Shown here: positions 43,801-56,541 of the stretch, in pieces
Position numbering within the stretch: the stretch's first letter is position 1
How the letters are laid out: the number at the start of each line of letters is the position of its first letter
Origin: Diabrotica undecimpunctata
Lineage: Eukaryota > Arthropoda > Insecta > Coleoptera > Chrysomelidae
Length of the DNA: 64,000 bases
Reading direction: 5' to 3'
Assembly: GCF_040954645.1 (NCBI RefSeq)
Contig: NC_092806.1
Location: 30,715,644-30,779,643 of the forward strand
Position numbers and translations under genes: made by a program
Notes under the pieces: model-generated
Database searches by the model: none
What the model was told of the DNA's origin: nothing
The model's input: only the letters and a program-made list of their open reading frames with translations

Positions 43801-46800
43801 AAATTATGGTAACTAGTTTAATAACGCAGATTCCATTGTAAAATTGGATAAATTATCGGTAGATATACTAAATCAGATGAAATTTTTTTTCGCAATTGAC
43901 GAAAATTCGTATTATGTTATAAAAGAAGAGGGTAATGAGGTAATTTTTCACATCCTTTCGAAATTGACGAAAATTCGAATTATGTTATAGAAGAAGAGGA
44001 TAATGAGGTAATTTTGATCGATTTTCATAACACAATGGAAATAATTGTTATGACTGTAGATACCAAACCGACAATTAAGATAGGTAAGCAACAATTTTTT
44101 GCAAATTTCTGAAACTTGACAAATCATAATATACAAAAATAAAATAACAATAGGTCGTCTTTCTACGAGTAAATTCATCTTAGAATACTCTGTACTTGCA
44201 AATGAGGAAAAGAAGAAAATTTGTAAGTAAGGATATTTTCTAAATATTCACTATTTACAAGATAATCGTGGGTAAAGGCTACATACAATATACCGACAAT
44301 AGACAGAAGAGGCCAAAATGATAATCATAAAAATTGAATGGAGAACAGTTAACGTCGCTTGAATATTTTATTGAAAAAGTACTAAGTAATAAAACTATTA
44401 CTCGTGGCGTTATCTCGCTGTGATATAAAATTCTATAAAGGTATTGGCATTTAGCTCTTATGCCTTCTATATTGGCAAAATTTTTAAACTTACGACCTAG
44501 AGCACCTTTTCTACTGAAGTCGTCATAACAGCGGCCTGTTGGGTCGATTTGAAGAACCATTATAAGGTTATAATGACCAAGAGATTCTTAGAATTATCTG
44601 GTCATAGCTTCTAGTTCATTTAGTTCACGTTCAGGGAGCGCTATGCTGAATGTACCGCCAGACACCAGAAAATTTGCTGCCACAGTGCTGCGAAGGGCAC
44701 ATAAAGCCGTCGGTCCCGGCCACGTTATTAGTCGTCAACACTAAACCTGAACCAGAAGATTACACAAATGTAAGATGTACAATGAGCCAATTGACTACGG
44801 CACGAAGTATAAAAAACAATTTCCGAAGAAAAAGTCTTGTTACTCCAGAAATGACGTTCCGGATTTTTGATTTATGGCAATGGACAGTAGACACTTGTTA
44901 ACAAGAATATGTGTCCGTCCCCTGTAACAAAAATCAGATACCTATTTCGTCCAATTCAAGTGCAACAGACGAGGGAAAATAAAACCAAGGATCATATACC
45001 ATATCATATAATTGATCTTCAAGCCCCTTTCCTTACTCAAAAAGCTCAAAACTAGACCATAATTCTATATAAAGATCTTATACTATAATTTTAATATTCA
45101 CTGTTAATACCCAAACCAATACTTTTGGAAAAAGTATATAGCAGGATGAGGCATTGGCGACATAGACCAGCTATTTTTTGGAACGTTTTGAAATACAAAA
45201 TATTAGAGTTGAACCTACAGAGTTTTGGACAAAATACAGCTTGAGCATATGGATTAAATTAATAGTTTCAGCTTACTTCAAAAGAATTATTCACAGCTTT
45301 CCGAGAGTTGGACATGCTACCGTCAGATAGAAATTTCGAGTGGTAGAAGGTTTGTCTCACTGCAGCCTTAGAGGTAATACACTTTCCCCCTATATATACA
45401 CTTGTACGAAGGATCCCTCGAAAATATCTTTATGCTTACGCTGGCTAATGATCTAAAACGTAGCGACCTGACACCTAAAGATTTTAAGGGTTAGAACAAC
45501 ACAAGCCGTGAAGATGGCCAGATATGATGTCTGCAAAATAATATTTCGAATTCACACTAAATATCAACATAAGCAAGTGAAACAAAAATCAAAACCGATC
45601 AAACAATTACTGAATGAAATTCGCTTGGGGCAACCCCCTTACAGTGAAATTGTAAGATATTGAATTGAAATGAAGAGGATTGGAAGAAGAGGTACTGTGG
45701 AGTGGTCAATTAGATAACATCTTTATCTCTGCGTTTTTGAAAAATACGAAATGACAACGCCTTTATAAGTTTACAGAATGAATTATTCTGTTTTCAAGCA
45801 CATATTAAAGATGCGTGATTATTTTCAGCAATCAACAACAAGCAATATACCGTCTGTGTAATGGAAATGTGTGCAATAATCTGGAAAAATGAAAATACGT
45901 TTGCGTTGTCTGGCCACTTATGGTATTTTAGATGATGTTACATTGTGTAAAGCTAAATATTTTTTGCATTAACTGTGTTGTTAATAAATGTAAACAGTTA
46001 TCAATAATAATTCTGTCTTCATTCACACTACAACATGTTTCAACTAGTTGGATTTCATCATACACCATCTACTATGGAAACAGAAAATAGATATCACTGT
46101 ATCCTGTAACTAGATAGCAACACTGCAACTTTTAGAAAGAAAAGATAGACATTCATGTCTTCTGGAGCATAACACGCCACCCTCTATAAAACGAATTACA
46201 AATTTCTTTTTTCTGAAAGGCAGATGTATTTTTACAGAATAAAAATTATAAAAAAGTCTAGGAGATAGCTGGGAATATAGATATAACGAATAAATTGGCA
46301 AAAGAAACTCTGAGATACACTTAAAATACTGCTGTGGACAATTTAGTAAAATGTAAAATTTTTATGTGAAAAATAATTAAACAGTTCATGTACTTGTATA
46401 AACAAGAAGACTTACTGTCAAAAACTTGGAAATATGTTATGTCTACACGAACTTTCTACTTCTATAATATGAACTGTCTATTTCCTTTTTTTAATGTAAT
46501 GTTAATATGAAATTAACTATATTACTATAGCAAGAAAGTAGACGATTGCATTTCTTTTCAACTCAAGCTTTACCATTCTCCTACACGTGTTTCGAGGTCG
46601 AGGTTTTGCCTTTCGTTAGGAAGACTTGTAGTACCTTGAATTGAAATGAAATGCTGTTATCTATATGGTCGTTATAGTAACATAACATGCCTGGATACGC
46701 TGGTAGCAACCTCTAGATACAGCAATAAGAAGTCTCCCGACTTCTTGTTGCTTCATATATTACTATGGATCCTACAATTATGTATGATAAAATTATTATT

Positions 46801-49150
46801 TATATTTCACTGGTTTCTGTTGTTCAAGTAAAATATGAAAACTAAACAAAACTTTAAAATCAAATCTATTACTTGTTTGTTCAAATATTTGTACAATTTT
46901 CTTACTGATTAAAACATGTCAAAAATAATAGTTGGATATTAATGCTAGTCAATGCCAATGTACGAAAAAATTTTATTCGAAATTTTTCAGTGATAAATGT
47001 TTTTTTTTGTCCCTTAAAGTAAAATACTAAATATGGAATACAACACTGTCTCCGTCAGTTTGTCTTACGCTAAGCTACCTATAATTCCACAGTTGGAATT
47101 AGACTTCTAAAACAAATATTTTATTTTAAAAGTTTTCATGTTGGAGGGAGGCGGATAGAGCTGTAGATGAACTATCCATCCTTCCTATTATATTATTACT
47201 TAAAAATTATAGTTACAATATAAGCCAGATGTTTGGATAACATTTAAAGTACAGCAAACGTCATTTATGGAAGGTGAGTATTTCGCCTCTGTTACCGGAC
47301 TCATCCGACCACTGAAACGATCGGAAGCTCGGCATTAATCCAGTGGTATATCTGCGAGATGTTAGTATTAATGTCTTCTTAAAACCCACGCGACGAAACT
47401 TCACTATAATTGGCGTTTGCTGTAGTACTAATGAATAGGGTTTTAAATGATCTGTTAGATTGCTATATGTAATATTTTTGGCTATTGTTGGAGCAGGTTT
47501 CTATGTTTGGAGCTCAGTGCTTCAACAATATGGTGAAAGTGTGATAGTACAAATGATATACAGAATGTGAACACAAGTTATGTCATTGTTATAAAAAATT
47601 GTTCATCGTTATAGAAAAAAATCTATTCCAGAAATAGTCAATTTTTGTAAATGGCAAAATGATTAAAACCCAAAATGAATTCAATAATAGCAAAAATAAA
47701 GTAGTCCGGATAAACTGCAAAAACTAAGAAAAATATCCTTCCTGAGCTATAAGGAGACAATAAAAAATCCATACGTTTCCTGAGAGGAATAGAAGTAGTA
47801 GAACTGTAATCATTGGAAGTTGCTCAGACCGAGTAGCAAGGGCAGCTGAATACATGGAATTACATGTATCGCAGCGTATGTTATGACTTTTAACACGCAT
47901 CTGTATATATATTCGCGTATTGCAACAAAATTCAATACATAAAAATGACTCCGTAGATTCAAAACTGTAACATATTGCAGTATTTTCGATCTTCCTATAT
48001 GGTCAAGCAAAATGTTACAATTTATAGTTTTCCATAATTTGTCAGAGCACTGAACGCATGTGAAACTGATTTTTGTATTGACATCCAAGGGACTGGCCAG
48101 AAAACTAGTTTGTAAGTATTTTCCTAAGACATTCTAAAAACGACCTACTAATAAATAATGTTTTGATATATTTTACTACTTATAATACAATAAAAAATAA
48201 GGAACTTACTTGGATAACAAATAGTACGTTTTGCACACGGAGATCAGTGTTGAACTCCAAAGAACACATTTAATATAATCTTTTTAAAAATAGTTGAGTG
48301 TATTTTCAATGCCCTTCCCTATTATACACGTTTCAACATATGAATTAATTTTTAGTCAAAATTTTGTGTTGTCTTACCAATTTTCTGCTGAACAGTCACA
48401 GAGATCATTACCTAATTATACCAAAGAAAGGAGAACGTCTGACCAATGGATTGTGAGAATTTCTAAAATTATAAACTAATATTTGAATCGCCAAATAGAC
48501 ATTTTAATTGAAAAACCAATATCAAAAATATAAAAAAATATAAAATTATAGTTAGAATTTTTTAGAGTCCAATATTAGTTCAAATTATGTATGATATATC
48601 AGCACTTATGGATTAAAGGACAAGTCTTCAATTGCCTACGATTTGTAAATGTAAATCCTGTAACAATCATTTATTTTTCAATTATTTCCATTCAAGTATC
48701 AGATGGAGAAGCTCTTGGCGCTCACCTCTTGTAGTATGACCTTAGGCTTAATTAACTTAATTATTTTAATTAGTCCAACACAGTACCTACCACCTAGAAT
48801 AAATATAAAACCTTATACATGGATCACAATTTTAGGAACTTTTTTGTCCAGAAGGAACAAACACTACCCAGAAAATAACAATTAAAGGATATCAGTATCA
48901 GGATATCAGTTCTGTTACTAATAAAGTTGGATTTATAAAATTCTACATTGAAATATTAAATTTCTAACTGAAAACTTAATTTACGATAAAAGTAATAATG
49001 AAATATTTTCGAATTGAAATTTTAGTGATGATCAGATATGGAGATAATTGCAGAAGTCGAGTGGAAGTAGCAAACTTTTGAAGAACTTAACCGGATCAAT
49101 ATTTGCAAAGATAATCAAGAGGCTATGGAAGCTCTTAGGTGGCCTAGGCC
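43801..49150. other. 5.3-kb AT-rich region without a supported gene
   Basis: I scanned both strands. The longer open frames (44279-44560 minus, 44650-44901 plus, 47810-48088 minus) contain no recognised motif or plausible splice context. The patch at 44640-44760 is more GC-rich and may be an unrecognised transposon remnant. A short duplication (GAAATTGACGAAAATTCG-type) occurs near 43900 and 43960. Nothing else can be supported. Confidence 0.5.
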
Positions 49151-49154
49151 AGCA

Positions 49155-49275
49155 TGAGAATACCGAGAAGAACTCGATATATTGGCGGAACATGACAGTG
49201 TCACAATGGTATGGGTACCAGTTCATTGGGGAATACATGATAATGAAAGAGCTGATAAACCGGCCCATAGCCGGC
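49155..49275 (+). mobile_element. RNase H fragment of a retrotransposon
   Basis: The frame reads LAEHDSVTMVWVPVHWGIHD then NERADKPAHSRP. This matches the retroelement RNase H block VxLxWVPGHxGIxGNExAD. Only about 120 bp are recognisable. Whether it came from a LINE or an LTR element cannot be decided. Confidence 0.65.
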
Positions 49276-49559
49276 CGTAGGAGTACCAAAAAGCACCGTC
49301 CGCAACTGGAAAAAAACCTGGCTCCAAACAGAGAATGTATAAATGTAAAGTTATTCTTGTTTTGGTAAACTTTTATCAAAATGCAGAAGATCAGTGTTTA
49401 TCAAATGAAAATGTTTGTACACCTCATTATAATGAAATTTTAAGAAATTATTTAAATGAAATATGTCACAATAGATCAGTGGCCAATTACATCACCAGAT
49501 CTTACGTCGTTGGTTTTTATTACAACGTATTAATCAATTTTGGTTTTCATTAAATTCAA

Positions 49560-50260
49560 ATTTGCCAATAGCGATTACCGACTATTTCCAAAACTTAAAG
49601 AACACGTGTGCTACATGGATGTATACCGTCCCCATTCAATATATATTCGGAGCACATTATGAATCTAGCGCTAGCTGATATAGACGAGGGAATACTTACA
49701 AATGGAGAACGACTGAACAATATAAGACACGCTAATAAAACTGTCATTTTTGCAGACAGAAGGTCTGCAAGCGCTTGTCACCAGGGTAGCAGAAAGTAGC
49801 AGGTTTGGACTTGATTTTAACATCAAAAAACAAAATTCATTGTTATAAGTAAAAATAGGACCACACCGGGACAATTTTTAGTTAACCAGCAACCTATAAT
49901 CACCAACTTTTGCTATTTTGGTGCAAATTTAAAAGAACAATGCGAACACTCAACGGAACTTACGGTAAGGATCCAGAAGACAAAATTTGCATTCGTCAAA
50001 ATAAATCACGAAAATAAAAGGTCCTTTATTAAAAGCTACATATTTTCTGTTGTTCAATAGAAGCATGTTGAGGATTTCCTGGATAGACAAAGTTACCAAC
50101 GAAGAAGTTCTGTACAGCATGGGTAAAGTGCGCGAACTAGTCATAATCATAAAATGTCGCAGTCGCTTTTTACGCAGCTGTCAACAAAGAAGTAGCCATG
50201 TAAGTGTCCAACATCCATATAGATGGAAAAACTTTGGAGACAACGTTGAAAAATAAATGT
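49560..50260 (+). mobile_element. RTE-like LINE reverse-transcriptase remnant
   Basis: Several frames read through a damaged reverse transcriptase: GCIPSPFNIYSEHIM (motif RQGCxLSPxLFNxYSE), IDEGILTNGERLNNIRHANK (the active-site YADD has become HANK) and TVIFADR. Then come RVAESSRFGLDFN-like and TPGQLLVNQQPI segments, and finally MLRISWIDKVTNEEVLYSMG. Frameshifts and a missing part between about 49990 and 50050 show that it is dead. Confidence 0.78.
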
Positions 50261-51417
50261 GAAATCATTGCCAATTTTTTATTATAAGCGGGTCAGGGGT
50301 GGAGCAAAACGATCATCATTCGTACATAAATGAGTTTTGGTATGTGTTAAAATATTAACAGCTTCAACTATGTAACAGATACTGCTCGTAGACCAATATC
50401 TTTGATTCTAAAATATAAATAGAATTCAAATGAACTCTGAAAATTTTGTAAACTTCAAATCAAATAGAAGATATAATATAATGGTTATATAAATTAAATT
50501 GCTTGTCCTTATAACGGTATTACCAATACAAAAACGAACTTTAAAAATACTCATCAATCTATAGGTCAGTCGAGAAAATTGGTCCCCCTTCATGTGGGCG
50601 CCAAACAAAAAGCACAACAATATAATCAAATATAAAAACTTTTAAGAAGAAACTTACATATATTATGAACATCTACGTTAACATCACTATTAATCTAACA
50701 ACCCAATCGGCGGTTTTACTCTATAAAAATAATAAAAAAACTCTTAGTTTTAAAAAACGAGATCAACTCTTAAATAATTTTGTACTTTTACAAATTCTTG
50801 CGTCATTGATTTACTATATTTTATCAAATAAAATATTCATAAAATGAACTTCTGTTATATATATATTATATTTACAATATAATGAGATTTCTATGAGCAC
50901 TTTGATGTAAATCAATGCTGCAAAGATAGTTTGCAATCAAAAAATCAACGATTTTCTAATTTTTTCTACTTGATAAAAATATTTATATACAAGTGTACAT
51001 ACCTCTCTTTTAGCTATATCTACAGAATTTCACACAAAAACTTTACAATCGAGAGCAGAAAAACTAAATCAACAATAACTTTACAATCACCGGAACATAA
51101 AAATAACTTAGAATCGATTCGTAGAAAATATTTAGTGCAATATGCACCGAAAAATAAATCTCCAAAAAATTAAACAACTTATTATGTACACTGTGCTTAC
51201 TTATGCTCAATATTCTGTACAAATAATTAATAACTCTGAAAATTGCACTCTACAATTTTTTGTTTGTTTATTGAAACTTTCACGACTGGGCTAGTTTATC
51301 CAAGTTTGGAGGGGGTGACGGATTCCGTCCCTCATACCGAGCATCATCATCTAAAAAAAAATCAATACATAAAATATATACATAAGTCATTTTTATATAT
51401 CTGGGTCATATATATGC
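50261..51417. other. AT-rich region, no gene recognised
   Basis: No motif-bearing open frame or recognised repeat between the RTE remnant and the foldback element. Confidence 0.5.
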
Positions 51418-52828
51418 CAACTATGCAAAGTTAGTCAGGCGACCCCTCTCGATTTGGCTTAAAATTTACAGGTAACAAAATCGGAAATTTCGAAAACCCC
51501 TCTTTTTCTTAAAAAAATCATATCTCAAAAATATATCGTTTTCTCAAACTTTAGGAAAAATTGTTAAAAAGTATATACTTTAAGATAAAAATAAGCACAG
51601 CTCTTATATCAAAGGTTGAAATCATATTTATAAACTTGAACGGCCAAATTCCCAATTTTTTCGAAATTTTACATCTTTTTTGACAGTTTTCTGCAATTTC
51701 TCATTATTTTCTCAACCCAAATACCATTCTGAACAATCTGATTCTCTAAAAAATTTTCCAGAAAGTATTGCATTTTATTATCATTTTTCAGCAATTAATT
51801 AAATGTCTTGAGTAATTGAAAAAAAAATTATTGTCTTACAATTTTCACAATTGTAATTTATTAGTTTTAAACTATTATACATGCAAAATAAAAATAAATT
51901 TTTAAAACTCTATATTTATTTAATCTTTTCTCTGAAAAAGAAAAAAAAAGGAAAATAATTTATCTTTTATAATTCACAATTTTCTAAATTTCAATTTATT
52001 ATTTTCAGAAATTGCTAAATAATATGATGTGGCTCATAATACTTTTTGCTCTTGCTTGAAAAATTATTAGTATTCACTCTTAAATGGCCGAATTATAAGT
52101 CCGCGTTATTTAAAATTTTTCTAGTCGCAAATAATTTTTGTCATTAATAGGTAGTTACTTATTTTTCAAGCAAGAATAAAATTATTAGTTACACCATAGT
52201 ATTTAGCAATTTTTGAGAATAATAAATTGAAATTTAGAAAATTGTGTAAAGATAAATATTTAACTCTTTTTTAGGATTTTTGGCTTGTGTATAAATTTAA
52301 ATTTCAGAGAAAAGATTAGAGTTTTAAAATTATAAGAAATTGCAGAAAACTGCCAAAAAAGATGTACAATTGCGGAAAAATTGAGAATTTTGCCATTCGG
52401 GTATTTGTAATACCATTTTATCTTTTGATATAAGAGCTGTCCTTATTTTTATCTTAAAGTATATACTTTTAACAACTTTTCCTTAATTTTGAAAGATTTA
52501 AAAAAGATATTTTTTTGGGATATGATCTTTTTAAGAAAAAGAGGGGGTTTGAAACTACCGCATTTTTCTTGAAGCTTAGGCTTATTTAGAATTTAGAAAA
52601 ATTTTACATCGAAAATCTATTTTTGTATATTTTTTCAGCATCTAGAGCCAGCTATGCAAGAAAAAGTGATAAAATACGGGAAAAATTGAATTACCTATAT
52701 ATTTTGCTACCGGCTATAATTTAGCGGGCTGAAATTTGGAAAATCATCATAGTTTATAGTATAGAATACGCCTGTAAAATATAAGCCAAATCGAGAGGGG
52801 TCGCCTTACCAACTTTGCATAGTTGACG
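51418..52828. mobile_element. Giant foldback (palindromic) element, about 1.41 kb
   Basis: The ends are inverted copies: CAACTATGCAAAGTTAGTCA...GGCGACCCCTCTCGATTTGG on the left, and its complement ending CTTTGCATAGTTG on the right. Inverted similarity continues inward almost to the centre near 52110. For example, AAGTATATACTTTAAGATAA at about 51571 pairs with TTATC(T)TAAAGTATATACTT at about 52460, and AATAATAAATTGAAATTTAG recurs in complementary arrangement around 51990 and 52235. No coding frame was found. No target duplication could be identified. It is probably a non-autonomous foldback transposon. Confidence 0.75.
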
Positions 52829-53298
52829 TGGAATTACCCATTTATAATACATATTAAATAAGATAAAATATTTAGAAATATTCACCGCGCACATAGAGAT
52901 TAAGATGGATAAAAAAATCGATATTGTTTTTCACTTTGTTGTGATCAAAAAGTTCTTGGATTCTGAAAATTTCAGCTGTTATGATGCTTGAAAAATCGCG
53001 TCCATTTCCGTTTTCATAAATAAGTTACTAAGCTAGTTCAGACTCGGTGGAATCCACCCGGATAAAAACTGCGTAGTTCCAATTCAATTAAAAGTGGTCA
53101 GACATGTGTAAGTAGTGTACTGTTTCCGATTCGGAAGTTGAAGAAACAGCATGTGTGTACTTGATCCATAAAAAAAGACATATTTTGTGATGTGTAATAT
53201 GCTTTCTGTATCACCTGCACAATTTTTTGAAATTGTATTCCTGTAAGATTAGTACATTATAGTGCGCATAGTCTCTATTAAATCAAATATCATAAAGT
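52829..53298. other. AT-rich flank, nothing recognised
   Basis: No gene or repeat could be assigned between the foldback element and the short LINE insertion. Confidence 0.5.
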
Positions 53299-53312
53299 GT
53301 ATCTCTGTTACA

Positions 53313-53414
53313 TATGGGAAATAGAAGTGCAAGATCGTAGAGGATGGAGGGCGATAGTGAATGCGGCGAAGACTCACCCCGAGTTGTAAAACCAGTGAAG
53401 AAGAAGACGAAGAA
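53313..53414 (+). mobile_element. 102-bp RTE-like LINE 3' end with 14-bp duplication
   Basis: The insertion reads VQDRRGWRAIVNAAKTHPEL then stop, followed by a GAAGAAGAAGACGAAGAA tail, the typical end of an RTE-like ORF. The perfect direct repeat GTATCTCTGTTACA flanks it at 53299-53312 and 53415-53428. It is one of the shortest LINE insertions in the window. Confidence 0.88.
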
Positions 53415-53428
53415 GTATCTCTGTTACA

Positions 53429-54021
53429 CGCCACTAACATTTACACATTACACTCCATAGAAAACACAAAAGTCAATTATACTAGAATGTACTAAATTTT
53501 AAAACAATAAAACTTTCTGAAACTTAACATCAGAATATATATTTCAGCTAGGTATATCTTGTTTTTGAATTATACTTGGAAAACCTATTTAAACTGGAAT
53601 TTATTTTAAACTTACAAAGAGTGCAATATCTAAACGTGCAATGATGTACTAGAAAATTTCTCTGTTCAATTTTACGTGATCGGCATAAACATGAGTTGAG
53701 AACTTGAGAAAAGAAAAGCTTGTGACGATAGGCGCGGTTGGAATGGATAAGTCAACTGTCTCTATAGTCTAGCAGACAAACAATGAAATTAGTCATCCAA
53801 AATGAAGCGTCGTAACTGGTCAAAAATATCCGAAATCACGTCTCAATCATGAATTCTCGGAAATTTTGGTGGCGCGAAGGAAATATGTTTCCTTGCTGGT
53901 CATTTTACATTGTAACAATAGAATCTTTTTTGTTTATAATAATAGAAATAATACATTAGATCTAGTTATACATATGAAACATATATAATACATATGAAAT
54001 AAGTTTTCATTCACATTAAAA
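53429..54021. other. Intergenic AT-rich DNA, nothing recognised
   Basis: No supported coding or repeat feature. Confidence 0.45.
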
Positions 54022-55024
54022 ATGGCTTCTATAGTGTCGCGGAAATCCGTTATAAACCAAAGTATTGCTTTGTATCCTAAAGCAATACAACGTCGTCAAA
54101 GATCATTTAAAAACTTTATACAGAAAGCATATTACTTAAATTACAAAAAATACGTCAAAAGTTGGACTCAGGTATATTTTTTGTCACACAATCAAAAACA
54201 TTTTTTTTGTTTTGTATATATTTTCCCCATTTTTATTGTACTAATTATTAAAAGTTTATTTGAATATATTTCGTTTATTTTTTATATGATATGCATAATC
54301 ATATTGGCCTTCTCTGTTTGGGGCGTCTTAATAAATTATCAAAGTAGAGACCTGTTTAACGGTTACAAAACTGGTGACAATATAAGTCTGACCTACAACC
54401 GCCAACAACATGGCTGACGGTCAAGTCACCTCGTGTAAAAAATATCAAAGGCGGCAGTTGTGAGTTTACCTTCTGATTTTTTCTTATTCTGTGATCATAC
54501 TAATAGCTGTGTCCTTGCAAATTCATTTTCCAGCGGTTGAGTGGCGGCTACCTCACAGGTGCATGATCTGCGCGGTCTGGTATCAACGTCTAGTTTTATG
54601 CCATTATAAATAAGATCCGCACGAATTCCTCCGTGTCTGAACTAGCCCTATTTGAGTGAATTTAATTGTTCCCCTTAAAATAAATAAAAGTTATTTTCTC
54701 TTTGAATATCGTCAACTTAAATGAAACAATGTGTAAAAGTGTCTAAGGACCCCTATCAATATTAGGGAGGATCTTTTTGTCACGATTTTTTCTTTTTTTA
54801 AAATTAAAAAAAAATTTGATGAATATAAGGTGAAAAACAAGTATTCAGAGGTAAATATTATTCTGACACCATCGAATTTACAGAGTGCTTTAAAGTGGAT
54901 ATTTTATGCATCTCTAATGTGTCTTTTTTTTTTAGAATTTCAGGACTTTACGCAATATTACCCAAAAACACTGGAGTTATGTGTCGAGGATTGAAATGTT
55001 TGAAAATTCAGATGTGAAATCTAC
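54022..55024 (+). CDS. Candidate two-exon gene, unidentified
   Basis: ATG at 54022 opens a basic peptide, MASIVSRKSVINQSIALYPK...RRQRSFKNFIQKAYYL, up to TGGACTCAG before GTATAT at about 54172. An acceptor with a long T run (TTTTTTTTTAG, about 54937) is followed in the same phase by NFRTLRNITQKHWSYVSRIE and MFENSDVKS, then a donor GTAAGA at about 55025. Splicing would keep frame. If exon 1 is not spliced it reads on to 54417 with a hydrophobic membrane-like stretch. I recognise no family. It could be a real gene, a transposon N-terminus, or chance in AT-rich DNA. Confidence 0.25.
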
Positions 55025-56541
55025 GTAAGAATTTTTTTTCTTAATAAAAGAGGTCAATGCACACTTTTTTTTCTGTGGCACACTTGTTATTCAATCACTC
55101 ATTATATTTAGTACTGACTTTGTTATGCTCTTCTGTATACCTAGATTACTTCTTTACCACACAAATTGTCGTTTTATATGTTAAAAATTTCATATTTTTT
55201 CGACGGTTAAGAGTACTTTTAACACTACAGAATTTTTAAACCCATTATATTCATAGACATTTTTATTAAAAAACCTACAAATCGCTACAAAGTGACCTCT
55301 AGACACGTCTATACTTTTTTTATTTAATTTAATAATAACTAAAGAGAAAATAAATTGAGAAAAAATTAAAAGGCATTCAAATAAGCCAATAGGATTTTTT
55401 GTAATCGATTTTGGTCGACCTTTAAAAAAAAAAGTCTTGGAATTTTCAGAATCTTTTTTTTTTATCATAAGAGTGATTAGATACCTGGACAAAAGAAAAA
55501 AACATCAATTTTTTCACTCAATGTTGTTCTCAAGAAAAAAGGTTTAAGATCAAAACAAAAATCGCTAAAACTTAAAATACATAGACATTGATGAGATTGT
55601 AATACAGAAACGATTTAGCAGGTAAAGTTTAGAAAATCAAATAAAGTTCAAAATAAGACGCACAAGATAAATTGATGGAGGAAAATTGCAAAACAAAGAT
55701 AAAAAGAACAATCATATCATATATCAAACCACATCAGATCATAGATGTTAACGCAATAGTAATGTGTATGTCATTTTTAAAAAATCTTAATAAACACTGA
55801 AGAAGAGACCTAACATGGTATGATTTACAGATGACAGGAGTTTTATTGCAAAACTGTATATCTATTCTAAGCAACATTACATAGTGAATGTAAGTAATCA
55901 TAAATAAAAATTTAGCTTGGCGCAGGCTAATGAAGCAACTGGAGTAAATAAAGATTCAACATATGCTTTCGAAAGGCTCTCAGTTTGGCACGCGTTAATG
56001 AAGAAACTGGAATAAATAAAGATTCATATGCCTCCACTTTACTATTAGTCCATTGGAAAGTTACATTAAGATTACATTTTTGAGAGAACCCAATTTTATT
56101 TTTTTTTTATTTGTGGAGGTGATTAGTATAAATCGCAAAAACCCTTTTTTCAAGATGGCAACCGGGAAACATGGGTGACAACAACCCCACAAACTTAAGC
56201 TTATACTACCCTCCCAACACCAAAAAAGTAAAATTGCGTCCTCTAAGAAATGCACGCTAAGGCATAAAAATTGTAACATTTCAATGGACAATATGTAAAT
56301 TACACTTACAAAGTGGATATGGAAGCGTGGCTGGAGTAGCTAAGCATCAATCCCTTAAAAGGTATTTTTTCATTTAAGTCCAAAAACTAACTATTATTTT
56401 GAAGTCTATTTTATGTACACATAGATAAGATCAAAAAATAAAAGAGATAAGAGGTAAGAAGTATATTTTATGAAGATGTTAATTGTCATTCCTTACTTAT
56501 TAAATCAACAAATTCAAAGAAACAGACTGACAATTACTTAC
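55025..56541. other. AT-rich DNA, possibly intron of the minus-strand gene at 56542-62683
   Basis: The donor at 56541 implies that this stretch is intronic for that gene. No further minus-strand exon was found here, so its next exon is unrecognised or lies further left. Confidence 0.45.

Noticed and set aside
44650..44901. Plus-strand 83-codon frame in a locally GC-richer patch
   Set aside because: Protein-like at first sight (VPATLLVVNTKPEPEDYTN), but there is no recognisable family, no splice signals at useful positions and stops in the extension. Kept only as a possible remnant.
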